From assembly GCF_018603885.1 (NCBI RefSeq), contig NZ_JAHGAW010000002.1:1-64000 (forward strand): a stretch of DNA of 64,000 nt, given 5' to 3'. Within the stretch, counting starts at the first letter, position 1; each line of letters begins with the position of its first letter. Positions 42,173 through 51,090 of this stretch are shown piece after piece. The position numbers were made by a program, and so were the translations under genes. Below the pieces are notes generated by a model. That model had not been told where the DNA came from. It saw only the letters and a program-made list of their open reading frames with translations, and made no database searches. This stretch comes from Sphingobium nicotianae (GTDB lineage: Bacteria > Pseudomonadota > Alphaproteobacteria > Sphingomonadales > Sphingomonadaceae).

Positions 42173-43602
42173 TAGCGATCCGCCACGATCTCGATCTGCT
42201 TCAGCCCGATGCCGATGTTCGCCCGTGGCGTGTCCATCTCCGCCGACACCACCGGATAGGCGCAGAAGTCCGCCGCATAATGGCCGCTGGCGCGATGATT
42301 GCCGGAGAGGCCGATGCCGCCGACCGGGGCATTGGGCGCGACGGTGAAGGAGGGGCGGTTCCAGTTGACGATGCCGGCCTGGCTGTTCGACCAGAAGCGA
42401 TCATATTGCTCCGGGCTGCCGCCGATCAAGGTCGCGCACAGGCCGTAGCGCGTGTTGTTGGCCTCGGCGATCGCCGCCTCGAAGCTCTCGACGCTGACGA
42501 CCTGCAGCAGTGGGCCGAACAGCTCGACATCGGGTCGCTCGCGCATCGCCGTCACGTCGATGATCGCCGGCGTCACGAAGGGCAGGTCGCCCATCGGTCG
42601 CTGCATATGCTTGATCGGCCTGCCGCCATTGCTCATCAGATAGAGGAAGCTCTCGGTGAGACCGTCGGCCGTCTCCATGTCGATCACCGGCCCCATGAAG
42701 GGCGTGGGATCGGCGAAGGGGGCGTCGATGATCAGGCGATCGGCGAGCGCCTTGACCTCCTCGACCAGCGGATCGCGCAGCATATCGCGCACGATCAGGC
42801 GCCGTCCCGCGAGGCAATGCTGCCCGCTGGCGCTGAAGGCCGATTGCACGATCAGCGCCGCCGCGCCGGCAATGTCCGGCGTGTCCCAGGCGATGATCGG
42901 GTTGTTGCCGCCCATTTCCAGAGCCAGCAGCTTGCCCGGCTTTCCCGCGCTGCTGCGCGCGATGCCAAGGCCGGTGTGGGTGGCGCCAGTGAACAGCACG
43001 CCGCGCACCCGCTCGTCCGCGACCAGCGCCTTGCCGGCGTCCGCGCCGCCGATCACGCACTGGACGAGATCGTCGAGAATGCCCGCCTCGCGCATCAGTG
43101 ACACCAGCATCTCGCCGGTCGCAGGCGCCTTTTCGGAAGGCTTGAAGACCACGCCGTTCCCGGCGAGCAGGGCAGGTACGATATGGTCGGCCGGAATGCG
43201 GACGGGCATGACGTGCGGGCCGATCACCGCCATGACGCCGTGCGGCTTGTGACGCAGCGCCATGCGGGCGCCGAGCGCGCCTTCCAGCCGGCGCTGGCCG
43301 GCGCGCTCGGAAAAGGCGCCGATCGCCCTGTCGATCCGCTCGACCAGCTCGATCACCTCGCTGCGGGCATGCCAGAGCGGCCGCCCCGTCTCGCGCGCGA
43401 TCAGCTCGGCGAGGGAGTCTTCTGCCGCGCGTACCCCGTTCGCGAAACGCCGGATCGTCTCGATGCGGTAGGAGGAGGGCATCGCCGCCCAGGCCGGCTG
43501 GCAGCGCTCGACCAGCGCCACCTGCGCCGCGACATCGCTGGGCTGCGCTTCCCAGAGCAGCGCGCCCGTCGCCGGCTCGAAGGATTGGATGGGGTCGGAC
43601 AT
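42172..43602 (-). CDS. astD: Succinylglutamate-semialdehyde dehydrogenase
   Basis: 476 residues. NAD-dependent aldehyde dehydrogenase, last oxidative step of the arginine succinyltransferase pathway. Catalytic Cys in ASGQHCLAGRRLIV, general base Glu in LALEMGGNNP, and NWNRPSFTVAPNAPVGGIGL and GNHRASGHYAADFCAYPV, which are strongly AstD-like. The other ast genes are not in this window, so the symbol rests on sequence alone; a related aldehyde dehydrogenase is possible. Confidence 0.88.
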   Translation of the reverse strand: MSDPIQSFEPATGALLWEAQPSDVAAQVALVERCQPAWAAMPSSYRIETIRRFANGVRAAEDSLAELIARETGRPLWHARSEVIELVERIDRAIGAFSERAGQRRLEGALGARMALRHKPHGVMAVIGPHVMPVRIPADHIVPALLAGNGVVFKPSEKAPATGEMLVSLMREAGILDDLVQCVIGGADAGKALVADERVRGVLFTGATHTGLGIARSSAGKPGKLLALEMGGNNPIIAWDTPDIAGAAALIVQSAFSASGQHCLAGRRLIVRDMLRDPLVEEVKALADRLIIDAPFADPTPFMGPVIDMETADGLTESFLYLMSNGGRPIKHMQRPMGDLPFVTPAIIDVTAMRERPDVELFGPLLQVVSVESFEAAIAEANNTRYGLCATLIGGSPEQYDRFWSNSQAGIVNWNRPSFTVAPNAPVGGIGLSGNHRASGHYAADFCAYPVVSAEMDTPRANIGIGLKQIEIVADR

Positions 43603-43674
43603 GAGCCGTTTATGCGCGCCAATTGGTTGATAGCGGATTTACGGTGCGGTGGGATGCGGTGAAGTGACGCCGAC

Positions 43675-43841
43675 CTTCTCCTCGCCCCGGAAGGGGGAGA
43701 GGATACGAAGCCTTGGCGCTGGAAGCGCCTAGGCGCAGTTGGAGAGGGGGCTGTGACGTCACGCCAATACCCCTCTCCAAGCTCCGCTAGCCTCCTTCGT
43801 CGGCAAGCTTCCCTATCCTCTCCCCTTTCAGGGGCGAGGAA
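43675..43841. repeat. Large family B variant with several hairpins
   Basis: CTTCTCCTCGCCCCGGAAGG at the left and CCTCTCCCCTTTCAGGGGCG at the right end, with further arms GCGCTGGAAGCGCC and CTCTCCAAGCTCCGCTAGCC inside. Similar in design to the element at 42012. Located between astD and selO. Confidence 0.65.
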
Positions 43842-45234
43842 AACCCGCGTGCGCCTCGCCCATCGCCCGCACCGCCGCCACCTTTTCCGCCAGCGGCGTC
43901 CAGTCGTCCCGCTCGGCGATCGCCGCCCAGATCGCCTCCACCTCGTCGATATGCATCGAGCAGGGCGCCTCGCCGCGCCAATAGGCGTGGTCGGTTGCGC
44001 CGGGCCGCAGGGTCAGCCCGTCAAGCGCAGCCCGTGACTTGTCCCAGGCCGCGCCTTCATAGTCGGCCGCATCATGATCCCCGCGCCGCCAGTCGAAGAA
44101 GAAGCGGTCGATCAGCACCTCGCTCCCCATCAGCGCCTCCACGGCCGCGACCACGAACGCCCGCGCCGCCGCCGGATCGTCCGCCGTGAAGCCGATGCGC
44201 CAAAGAAAGCGCGCGATCAGCCGCTCCTCATAGAGCGCGGGATAACGCCGCAATATCTCGATCAGCGCCTCGGTTTCCGCCATGTCCGTCAGCGACTGCG
44301 CCAGCTGCGCCAGGTTCCAGTGGATCGCCTCGGCTTGCCGCGCGAAGGCGTAGAGGCCGTTCTGGTCGAAATAGGCGGCGGTAAAGCCCGGCATCCATCG
44401 CGGCGTGAAGCGCCACGGCCCATAGTCGAAGCTCTCCGCGGTGATCGCGATATTGTCGCTGTTGAGCACGCCGTGCACGAATCCCGCCACCATGTAGCTC
44501 GCGGCGAGATCGGCGGCACGGGACATCACCGCCTCGAGCAGAGTCAGCGCCGGATTGTCGCCGGGCTCCAGCACCAGCAGATGCTTGAGCGAATAGGCCA
44601 CCAGCCGCCGCGTCTCGTCGGCCAGGCCCAGCGTCGCCAGCCGCTGGAAACTGCCGATGCGGATGTGGCCGTGGCTCAGGCGCACCAGCACGGCCGAGCG
44701 CGTCGGCGAGGGCTCGTCGCCGCGCACCAGCTGCTCGCCGGTCTCGATCAGCGAGAAGGTCCGCGACGTCGTCACGCCCAGCGCCTCCAGCATCTCCGTC
44801 GCGAGGATCTCGCGCACGCCGCCCTTGAGCGTCAGGCGCCCGTCGGCCGTGCGGCTCCACGGCGTCAGGCCCGATCCCTTGGTGCCGAGGTCGAGCAGCC
44901 GTCCGCCGGCGTCCATGCTCTCGCGCAACTGCGCGAAGAGAAAGCCGCGCCCGTCTCCCAGGTCCGGATTATAGACGCGGAACTGATGGCCGTGATAGCG
45001 CAGCGCCAGCGGCTCCGGCTGGGCATCGGGCAGCGGCTCGAACCGTCCGTAATGCGCGATCCATGCCGCATCGTCGGATCCATCCAGCCCCACGCTCGCC
45101 GCCGCGCGGTCGTTGCGGAACCTCAGGATATGCGCCGGGAAGTCCGCCGGCTTCACCCGATCGGCGATGAAGTCGACGATTTCGTCGATCGCGCGTTCTG
45201 GGTGGTAATTATCTGTTGGCATTGCGTCGTCCAT
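43828..45234 (-). CDS. selO: Protein adenylyltransferase SelO
   Basis: 468 residues. Pseudokinase-fold enzyme that AMPylates proteins in response to oxidative stress (family knowledge). Inverted nucleotide-binding motifs: GTKGSGLTPWSRTADGRLTL with the basic residues, LVRLSHGHIRIGSFQRLATL, and HGVLNSDNIAITAESFDYGP with the metal ligands. Shorter than the 480 of E. coli YdiU. The true start may be the ATG at 45222. Divergent from the hydrolase with only 37 bases between the start codons. Confidence 0.94.
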   Translation of the reverse strand: MDDAMPTDNYHPERAIDEIVDFIADRVKPADFPAHILRFRNDRAAASVGLDGSDDAAWIAHYGRFEPLPDAQPEPLALRYHGHQFRVYNPDLGDGRGFLFAQLRESMDAGGRLLDLGTKGSGLTPWSRTADGRLTLKGGVREILATEMLEALGVTTSRTFSLIETGEQLVRGDEPSPTRSAVLVRLSHGHIRIGSFQRLATLGLADETRRLVAYSLKHLLVLEPGDNPALTLLEAVMSRAADLAASYMVAGFVHGVLNSDNIAITAESFDYGPWRFTPRWMPGFTAAYFDQNGLYAFARQAEAIHWNLAQLAQSLTDMAETEALIEILRRYPALYEERLIARFLWRIGFTADDPAAARAFVVAAVEALMGSEVLIDRFFFDWRRGDHDAADYEGAAWDKSRAALDGLTLRPGATDHAYWRGEAPCSMHIDEVEAIWAAIAERDDWTPLAEKVAAVRAMGEAHAGFPRP

Positions 45235-45271
45235 GGCCTGATATGGGCTTCAGGCGGGGAAAGGATCAAGC

Positions 45272-46195
45272 TTGGCGGGCTATGAGGACAAATATTGGTG
45301 GTCGCAGGATGGTCTGCGCCTCCATTATCGGGACTATCCCGGGCGCGATGACCGCCCGCCGATCCTCTGCCTCCCCGGCCTGACCCGCAACGCGCGCGAT
45401 TTCGAGGCGGTGGCCGATCGGCTCGCCGGCGACTGGCGGATCATCTGCGTCGAGCTGCGCGGCAGGGGCGAGAGCGCCTATGCCAAGGATCCGATGAGCT
45501 ACGTCCCGCTCGTCTATCTGCAGGATATCGGCGCGCTGCTGGAGGAACTGGCGGTGCCGAAGATCATCGGCTTTGGCACCTCGCTTGGCGGCATCATGCT
45601 GATGCTGATCGCGGCGACACGGCGCGGCTGTCTCGCCGGCGCCCTGCTCAACGACATCGGTCCGGACCTGGCGCCCGAGGGCCTCGCGCGCATCCAGAAG
45701 TTCGTCGGCACCGGCAGCGCGCAGCCGACCTGGGTCCATGCCGCGCGCGCCGTGGCCGAGCTGCAGGGGATGATCTATCCCAAATATCGCCTCGCCGACT
45801 GGCTGCGCTATGCCAAGCGGCTCTATCGGCTGACCAGCCAGGGCCGCATCGTGCTCGATTACGACCAGCGCATCGCCGAGCCGTTTCGCGTGCCGGGCGG
45901 CGCGGCCGGGGTCGATCTCTGGCCGGCCTACAAGGCGTTCGGCGACCTGCCGCTCACCCTGCTGCGCGGCGAATTGAGCGATCTGCTCGCACCCGAAACG
46001 GCGCGGGCGATGGAAGCCAGCCTGCCGCAGCTCGACCTCGTCACCGTGCCCGGCGTCGGGCATACGCCCACGCTGGAGGAGCCGGATTCGGTGGCGGCGA
46101 TCGATCGCCTGCTTGCCCGGATCGAGGCGGTTCCAGGCGAGACCGCGCTGAGCGAGCCTGGTCGGATCGAGACCGGGCCGGGTCCCGGGCCATGA
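45272..46195 (+). CDS. Alpha/beta hydrolase
   Basis: 307 residues from a TTG at 45272 with AAAGGA seven bases upstream. Nucleophile Ser104 in GFGTSLGGIML; oxyanion segment LCLPGLTRNARDFE; late Asp in RGELSDLLAPET and His in VPGVGHTPTLEEPD. Resembles the esterase/haloperoxidase-like hydrolases of sphingomonads. A Pro/Gly tail of 15 residues is unconserved. Overlaps the following glycosyltransferase by four bases. Substrate unknown. Confidence 0.92.
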   Translation: MAGYEDKYWWSQDGLRLHYRDYPGRDDRPPILCLPGLTRNARDFEAVADRLAGDWRIICVELRGRGESAYAKDPMSYVPLVYLQDIGALLEELAVPKIIGFGTSLGGIMLMLIAATRRGCLAGALLNDIGPDLAPEGLARIQKFVGTGSAQPTWVHAARAVAELQGMIYPKYRLADWLRYAKRLYRLTSQGRIVLDYDQRIAEPFRVPGGAAGVDLWPAYKAFGDLPLTLLRGELSDLLAPETARAMEASLPQLDLVTVPGVGHTPTLEEPDSVAAIDRLLARIEAVPGETALSEPGRIETGPGPGP

Positions 46196-47373
46196 GCGCC
46201 AAGCGCTCGCGCCGGAAGGATGCGGAGGGCCCGCTTCGTATCCTCCAGCTCCACGGCACCTTCCTGCAAGGCGGCAAGGAAGCGCGCGTCGTGCGCCTGA
46301 TGAACCATTGGGGCGAGCGCCTGAGCCACGATATATTGCTCGGCGATCCGGCCGCGACCGCCGCCGCGGCCGGCATCGACCCCGCTGTGTCCTATCGGTT
46401 CCTCGACGGTCCACGCCTCGGCGGTCCGCCCTCGTTCGCCAAGTTGCATGCCCTCGCGCGCCTCATGCGCCGCTACGATCTGGTGGTGAGCTTCAACTGG
46501 GGTGCGATGGACGGCGTCATGGCCCATCGCCTGTTCCGCCGGATCAAGGGTCTGCCGCCGCTGGTCCATCACGAGGACGGCTTCAACGCGGACGAAGCGG
46601 TGGCGCGCGACCCGGTTCGCAACCGTTATCGCCGCATCGCCCTGGCCGGGGCCCGGGCGCTGGTCGTGCCGTCCAACGAGCTGGCGCATATCGCGCAGAA
46701 GGAGTGGGGCCAGCGGCCGGAGAAGGTCCACCAGATTCCCAACGGCATCGACGTCGCCGCCTATGCCGGCCGCCGTCCGGCCAGCGCCATTCCCGGCCTG
46801 GAGCCGGACGGGCGCCTGATCGTGGGCACGCTTGCGGGGCTGCGCCCGGTCAAGAATCTCCGCCGGCTGGTGCGCGCCGTTGCCCCGCTCAAGGATCGCC
46901 TGCGCCTCGTCATCGTCGGCGATGGCGAGGAGCGTGAGGCGATCCTGGCCGAGGCCGCCTCGTTCGGCATGACCGACATCGTCATGCCCGGCTTCCTCCC
47001 GCGCCCGCAGGACTATGTCGGCGTTTTCGATATTTTCGCCTTGTCGTCGGACAGCGAGCAATTCCCCATCTCGCTGGTCGAGGCGATGGCGGCGGGGCTG
47101 CCGGTCGTCTCGACCAATGTCGGCGACGTCTCGGCGATGGTCGCGGCGAGCAACCGGCCGTTCGTGGTCGAGGCCGATGCACTGTCCGATTTCCGCGCCG
47201 GGCTCGAGAAGCTGGCCGCCGATGCCGATCTGCGCGCGCGGATCGGCGAGGCAAATCGCCGGCGCGCGCTGCAATGCTTCGACGAGAGCGTGATGTTCAC
47301 GCTCTACGAGCGCCTCTATGCCAGCGTGATCGGCGTGGAACCGGCGGAGAGTTCCGCCGGAGAAGGCCGGTGA
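46192..47373 (+). CDS. GT4-family glycosyltransferase
   Basis: 393 residues. GT-B fold: ILQLHGTFLQGGKEARVVRL near 17, QIPNGIDVAAYAG near 187, VGTLAGLRPVKNLRRLVRAV near 210, then LRLVIVGDGEEREAI and the nucleotide-sugar motif SDSEQFPISLVEAMAAGLPV near 286. Starts in the hydrolase stop (ATGA). Probably acts on a surface polysaccharide or glycolipid; no other glycan genes are adjacent. Confidence 0.93.
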   Translation: MSAKRSRRKDAEGPLRILQLHGTFLQGGKEARVVRLMNHWGERLSHDILLGDPAATAAAAGIDPAVSYRFLDGPRLGGPPSFAKLHALARLMRRYDLVVSFNWGAMDGVMAHRLFRRIKGLPPLVHHEDGFNADEAVARDPVRNRYRRIALAGARALVVPSNELAHIAQKEWGQRPEKVHQIPNGIDVAAYAGRRPASAIPGLEPDGRLIVGTLAGLRPVKNLRRLVRAVAPLKDRLRLVIVGDGEEREAILAEAASFGMTDIVMPGFLPRPQDYVGVFDIFALSSDSEQFPISLVEAMAAGLPVVSTNVGDVSAMVAASNRPFVVEADALSDFRAGLEKLAADADLRARIGEANRRRALQCFDESVMFTLYERLYASVIGVEPAESSAGEGR

Positions 47374-47467
47374 CCGATTTTACGCGCCGTTCCGCCAAAA
47401 TGCTGCTAAAGGGCGCAATTCGCGCCGACCCGGACGGCGGCGCGAAGGGGCGACTGAGGAGTGACAA

Positions 47468-48871
47468 TTGTTCAAGGGCTTGAAGCCGATCGTCTATGGC
47501 GGTCGCGAGGTGTGGCCGATTATCGAAGGCGGCAAGGGCGTTGCGGTCTCGAATCACATGAGTTCAGGGGCCTGGGCCGCCGCCGGCGGTATCGGCACGG
47601 TCTCCGCGGTCAATGCCGACAGCTATGACGAGAACGGCAACCTCATTCCGCAGATCTACCATGGCCGCACCCGTGCGCTGCGCCATGAAGAGCTGATTGC
47701 TTACGCCATCGAGGGCGCCGTGCAGCAGGTCAAGAAGGCCTTCGAGATTGCCGGCGGCAAGGGCGCGATCAACATCAATGTGCTCTGGGAGATGGGCGGC
47801 GCGCAGCGTGTGCTGCAGGGCGTGCTGGAGCGCACCAGGGGCATGGTGGCGGGCGTCACTTGCGGCGCCGGCATGCCCTACAAGCTGAGCGAGATCGCTG
47901 CCGAGCACAACGTCAACTATCTCCCTATCGTCAGCTCCGGCCGCGCCTTCCGCGCGCTGTGGAAGCGCGCCTATCACAAGGCGGCGGAGTGGCTGGCGGC
48001 CGTGGTCTATGAGGATCCCTGGCTGGCCGGCGGCCATAACGGCCTGTCGAATGCCGAGGATCCGGCCAAGCCGGAAGATCCCTATCCCCGCGTCAAGGCG
48101 CTGCGCGACACGATGCGCGAGGGCGGCATCAGCGACGACGTGCCCATCGTGATGGCCGGCGGCGTCTGGCATCTGCGCGAATGGGATCACTGGATCGACA
48201 ATCCCGAGCTCGGCGCGATCGCCTTCCAGTTCGGCACGCGCCCGCTGCTGACGCAGGAGAGCCCGATCCCGCAGGCGTGGAAGGAGAAGCTCACCACGCT
48301 CGACGAGGGCGACATCCTGCTCCACCGCTTCTCGCCGACCGGCTTCTATTCCTCTGCGATCCGCAACCCCTTCCTGCGCGATCTCGAGGCGCGCTCGGAG
48401 CGGCAGATCGCCTTCTCCATGGAGGAAGCGGGCGACCATACCCACCAGCTCGACGTCGGCGTCAAAGGCCGCAACTTCTGGGTGACGCGCAACGATCTGC
48501 TGCGCGCGCGCGAATGGGTGCTGCAGGGCTATACCAGCGCGCTCAAGACGCCGGACAATACGCTGGTCTTCGTCACCGACGAGGATCGCGCGATCATCCG
48601 CAAGGACCAGGCCGATTGCATGGGCTGCCTCTCCCATTGCGGCTTCTCGTCGTGGAAGGATCATGACGATTTCTCGACCGGCCGCCTCGCCGATCCGCGC
48701 AGCTTCTGTATCCAGAAGACGCTGCAGGACGCCGTGCATGCCGGCGACATGGACCGCAATCTCGTCTTCGCCGGTCATGCCGCCTACCGGTTCAAGCAGG
48801 ATCCGTTCTATTCGAACGGTTTCGTGCCGACCGTGAAGCAGCTCGTCGACCGCATCCTGACCGGAGATTGA
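47468..48871 (+). CDS. Nitronate monooxygenase-like flavin oxidoreductase
   Basis: 467 residues from a TTG preceded by GAGGAG. FMN-binding TIM-barrel (COG2070): MSSGAWAAAGGIGTVSAVNA near 31, AGVTCGAGMPYK near 127, and FQFGTRPLLTQES near 255. The C-terminal 200 residues, with DCMGCLSHCGFSSW (three cysteines) and DPRSFCIQKTLQD, go beyond ordinary nitronate monooxygenase and are typical of the long NMO-like family of alphaproteobacteria. Substrate unproven. Confidence 0.9.
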   Translation: MFKGLKPIVYGGREVWPIIEGGKGVAVSNHMSSGAWAAAGGIGTVSAVNADSYDENGNLIPQIYHGRTRALRHEELIAYAIEGAVQQVKKAFEIAGGKGAININVLWEMGGAQRVLQGVLERTRGMVAGVTCGAGMPYKLSEIAAEHNVNYLPIVSSGRAFRALWKRAYHKAAEWLAAVVYEDPWLAGGHNGLSNAEDPAKPEDPYPRVKALRDTMREGGISDDVPIVMAGGVWHLREWDHWIDNPELGAIAFQFGTRPLLTQESPIPQAWKEKLTTLDEGDILLHRFSPTGFYSSAIRNPFLRDLEARSERQIAFSMEEAGDHTHQLDVGVKGRNFWVTRNDLLRAREWVLQGYTSALKTPDNTLVFVTDEDRAIIRKDQADCMGCLSHCGFSSWKDHDDFSTGRLADPRSFCIQKTLQDAVHAGDMDRNLVFAGHAAYRFKQDPFYSNGFVPTVKQLVDRILTGD

Positions 48872-48873
48872 GC

Positions 48874-49077
48874 ATGATGCGCGCGCCCGACATGCCCGGC
48901 CTCGCGATCCTGCGCTATCGGGCGGCTGACTATCAGGTCATCCGCCCCGGCCGCTTCGTCATCTGCGCGGTGAGCGGCGTCGAGATCCCCCTCAGCGAAC
49001 TCGCTTACTGGAGCGAGGCGCGGCAGGAGGCCTATCGCAGCGCGGTCGAAGCGACCAGGGCGCTGGCCGGGGTCTGA
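48874..49077 (+). CDS. DUF2093 protein
   Basis: 67 residues from the ATG at 48874 with GGAG at 48863-48866. Small alphaproteobacterial family: AILRYRAADYQVIRPGRFVI then CAVSGVEIPLSELAYWSEAR. Function unknown; the position after the NMO-like gene (2-base gap) suggests co-transcription. Confidence 0.88.
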   Translation: MMRAPDMPGLAILRYRAADYQVIRPGRFVICAVSGVEIPLSELAYWSEARQEAYRSAVEATRALAGV

Positions 49078-49097
49078 CGACGGCCTGATCAAAACTT

Positions 49098-49215
49098 CCG
49101 TTCGGTTCGAGCGGCCGTCGAGCGAAGTCGAGACGGCTGTCGAGAACGGCACCGCAGCGCCATCCTTCTCGACTACGGGTCTCGACAAGCTCGACCCTGC
49201 GCTCGAAGCGAACGG
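49098..49215. repeat. Degenerate inverted repeat, family C
   Basis: Left arm CCGTTCGGTTCGAGCGGCCG, then TCGAGCGAAGTCGAGAC; right arm ends CGCTCGAAGCGAACGG. It is a diverged relative of the perfect repeat at 23396. Confidence 0.65.
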
Positions 49216-49400
49216 ATTGCTTAAGGTGGAGGGGGGCGTCTTTCGCCAATCCGCGTTCCCCGAAAAGCCTGTCCTACAACCCGCGCGCCATGCCAGGACG
49301 GACAAGCTCTTTCTCATCCGTGAAATCACTTTTCTCGATCAGGCATCCCTCCAGGCGCCGCAATTCGGCAAATTCGGAGAAAAATAATTTCGGCGCCACC

Positions 49401-49429
49401 GTGACCTTCGTGACCTTCGTGACCTTCGG
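49401..49429. repeat. Nonamer array, family D (three TGACCTTCG units)
   Basis: GTGACCTTCGTGACCTTCGT and one further unit, in tandem. Related single or double units are at 52413-52440 and, inverted, at 57321-57350. Confidence 0.75.
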
Positions 49430-49486
49430 AAGATTGCTGCGCGGGATTGATCGACCCACTCGATCGATTCCGGCGCGGCGTTTCGC

Positions 49487-50755
49487 TCAAAACGCATAGT
49501 CCAGCTGCGCCCAGAACTTCCGGGTGTCGGCATCGCCCGTGAAGCTGGCGATCCCCTTGCGCCGATAGTCGGCATATTTGACGAGCGCGGTCAGGCGCTT
49601 GTCGAGCTTGAGTGAGAGCTGGGCATCATATTCGTCGCCATAATGGATCTTGTCACGGTCGCTGTCATAGCGGTGGACCGCGACGCTCGCGGCGAGCGGT
49701 CCCGTCTTGCCGAGCTTCGGCAGCGTGTAGGTGATGCCGGCATAATAATCCTGGAGGCCGGTCGCGGGCGTGGTCAGGAACTTGTCGGCCCAGCCGTTGA
49801 ACTTGTGCAGGGTCGCGAACGGCGTCTGGAAGGCATAGCCGCCTGCGATGCCGGTCGCGCCCGCGTCCGATCCGAGCAGCTCGTAACCCGCGGTCAGCCT
49901 GATCTTGCTGACGTCCAGCCCCAGCTCGGCGGCGGCATAGTCGGCCGCGTAGCGCACCGGATTGTCGGTCGCGTCGGTCTGGCGCGCATAGCTTGCCGCA
50001 TAGCTCAGCTTCACTGTCTTGCTGAACGGCCGGGCACCGGCGAAGCGCAGGCCGAATGTCTGGCTAGAGTTGCGCTGCAGGGCCACCACCGGTTCGTCCT
50101 CGTCGACCAGATAGGCGAAGCCGGTCAGCGTGCCGGCCTTGGTCGCATAGGCGACGGTCGCGAAGAGATTGCTGCCCTCGATCCGGGTCGGCCGGTTGGT
50201 CGCGCCGAACCTGCCGCCGTCAATGCCCCAGATCGTCTGCGCGGCGATCGCATAAGTGAAGTCGATCTTCAGGTTCCTGATGCCCATATATTCGATGCGG
50301 GCGGCGTCGAAGCTCTGCTCGTTCTGCCGCCAGCCGACCGCACCGACGAAGCGCTGGTCGTCCAGGTTGATGCGCTGCCGGCCGATCGTCACGACCAGCG
50401 GCTTGGTGCGGTACTGGATCTGGAGGCGGTTGAGCTCGACCGTCTCGGGGTCGGCGATGATCGGCAGGCTGGTCTTGCCGTTGACGCCGCTGTTGTAATG
50501 CTCGTCGAGCGCCAGCGTGCCCTCGCTCTCGGCGAGCAGAGCGAACGGCCCGCTCGACACCTCGCCGCCCGCGCGCAGGCGGATGGTCGTGGCGGTGGCG
50601 TCGTTGTCCTCGCTGATCGGCGCCGGGCCGTCCTGCTCCACCGTCTCGACGCGCAGCCGCGCCTCAACGATCGGCTTGAATAGGATGTCCTGGGCGATGG
50701 CCGGCGCGGCAAGCGCGATGACCGACGCACCCAGCGCCATGGAAATGATCCGCAT
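49487..50755 (-). CDS. Outer-membrane porin, alginate-export-like family
   Basis: 422 residues. Signal peptide (about 1-21, cleavage near AIAQD), then a beta-barrel with alternating hydrophobic strands and a C-terminal aromatic ending (KFWAQLDYAF, terminal Phe). The N-terminal segment and RQRINLDDQRFVGAVGWRQN are typical of Alginate_exp/AlgE-like porins of sphingomonads. Uptake or export of a small solute is likely; which one is not shown. It precedes two secreted proteins on the same strand. Confidence 0.88.
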   Translation of the reverse strand: MRIISMALGASVIALAAPAIAQDILFKPIVEARLRVETVEQDGPAPISEDNDATATTIRLRAGGEVSSGPFALLAESEGTLALDEHYNSGVNGKTSLPIIADPETVELNRLQIQYRTKPLVVTIGRQRINLDDQRFVGAVGWRQNEQSFDAARIEYMGIRNLKIDFTYAIAAQTIWGIDGGRFGATNRPTRIEGSNLFATVAYATKAGTLTGFAYLVDEDEPVVALQRNSSQTFGLRFAGARPFSKTVKLSYAASYARQTDATDNPVRYAADYAAAELGLDVSKIRLTAGYELLGSDAGATGIAGGYAFQTPFATLHKFNGWADKFLTTPATGLQDYYAGITYTLPKLGKTGPLAASVAVHRYDSDRDKIHYGDEYDAQLSLKLDKRLTALVKYADYRRKGIASFTGDADTRKFWAQLDYAF

Positions 50756-51090
50756 ACATACCCCTCTTCGCTCGGCGGGCGTGCGCGGCGACGACTCCGC
50801 GCGAGGCGCGGATCATCACCGCGAAAACCGCACTCCCGCGCCGTTTCGCCCGAAAAAGCCATAGAAAAAGCCGCCAAAACGAAGGTCCATCGGACCCGTC
50901 TGGGCGGCGTCGTTGCCAGGTTGGCTCCCGTTCGGGGAACCGGACCGGTCCTCACCGTCGTTGGGGAGGATCGATCATGCGGCCCACGCGCCTGTCGCTT
51001 GAGCCGAGGGGGAAGCTGTCATCGATCGGAGCGCCGCGCAAGCGAAATTTTTGCACTGCACCATTGTCGATCGACGCCTGCCTGATTCTC
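50756..51090. other. Intergenic region with no recognised gene
   Basis: About 335 bases. Reverse-strand promoter of the porin probably lies in 50756-50900, with AT-rich CCGAAAAAGCCATAGAAAAA near 50852. The rest shows no ORF or palindrome of note. Confidence 0.5.

Larger units (their letters stand above)
49078..49486. other. Intergenic region with two repeat families
   Basis: 409 bases without a gene. It contains a degenerate family C palindrome (49098-49215) and a family D nonamer array (49401-49429). 49216-49400 shows nothing recognisable apart from AT-rich TTCGGAGAAAAATAATTTCG around 49373-49392. Confidence 0.6.

Noticed and set aside
42172..43602. A complete arginine succinyltransferase operon
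   Set aside because: Only astD-like sequence is present; astA, astB and astE are not in the window.
49098..49430. Possible CRISPR-like array
   Set aside because: Only nonamer tandem units and one palindrome. No regularly spaced 25-40 base repeats with unique spacers, and no cas genes.
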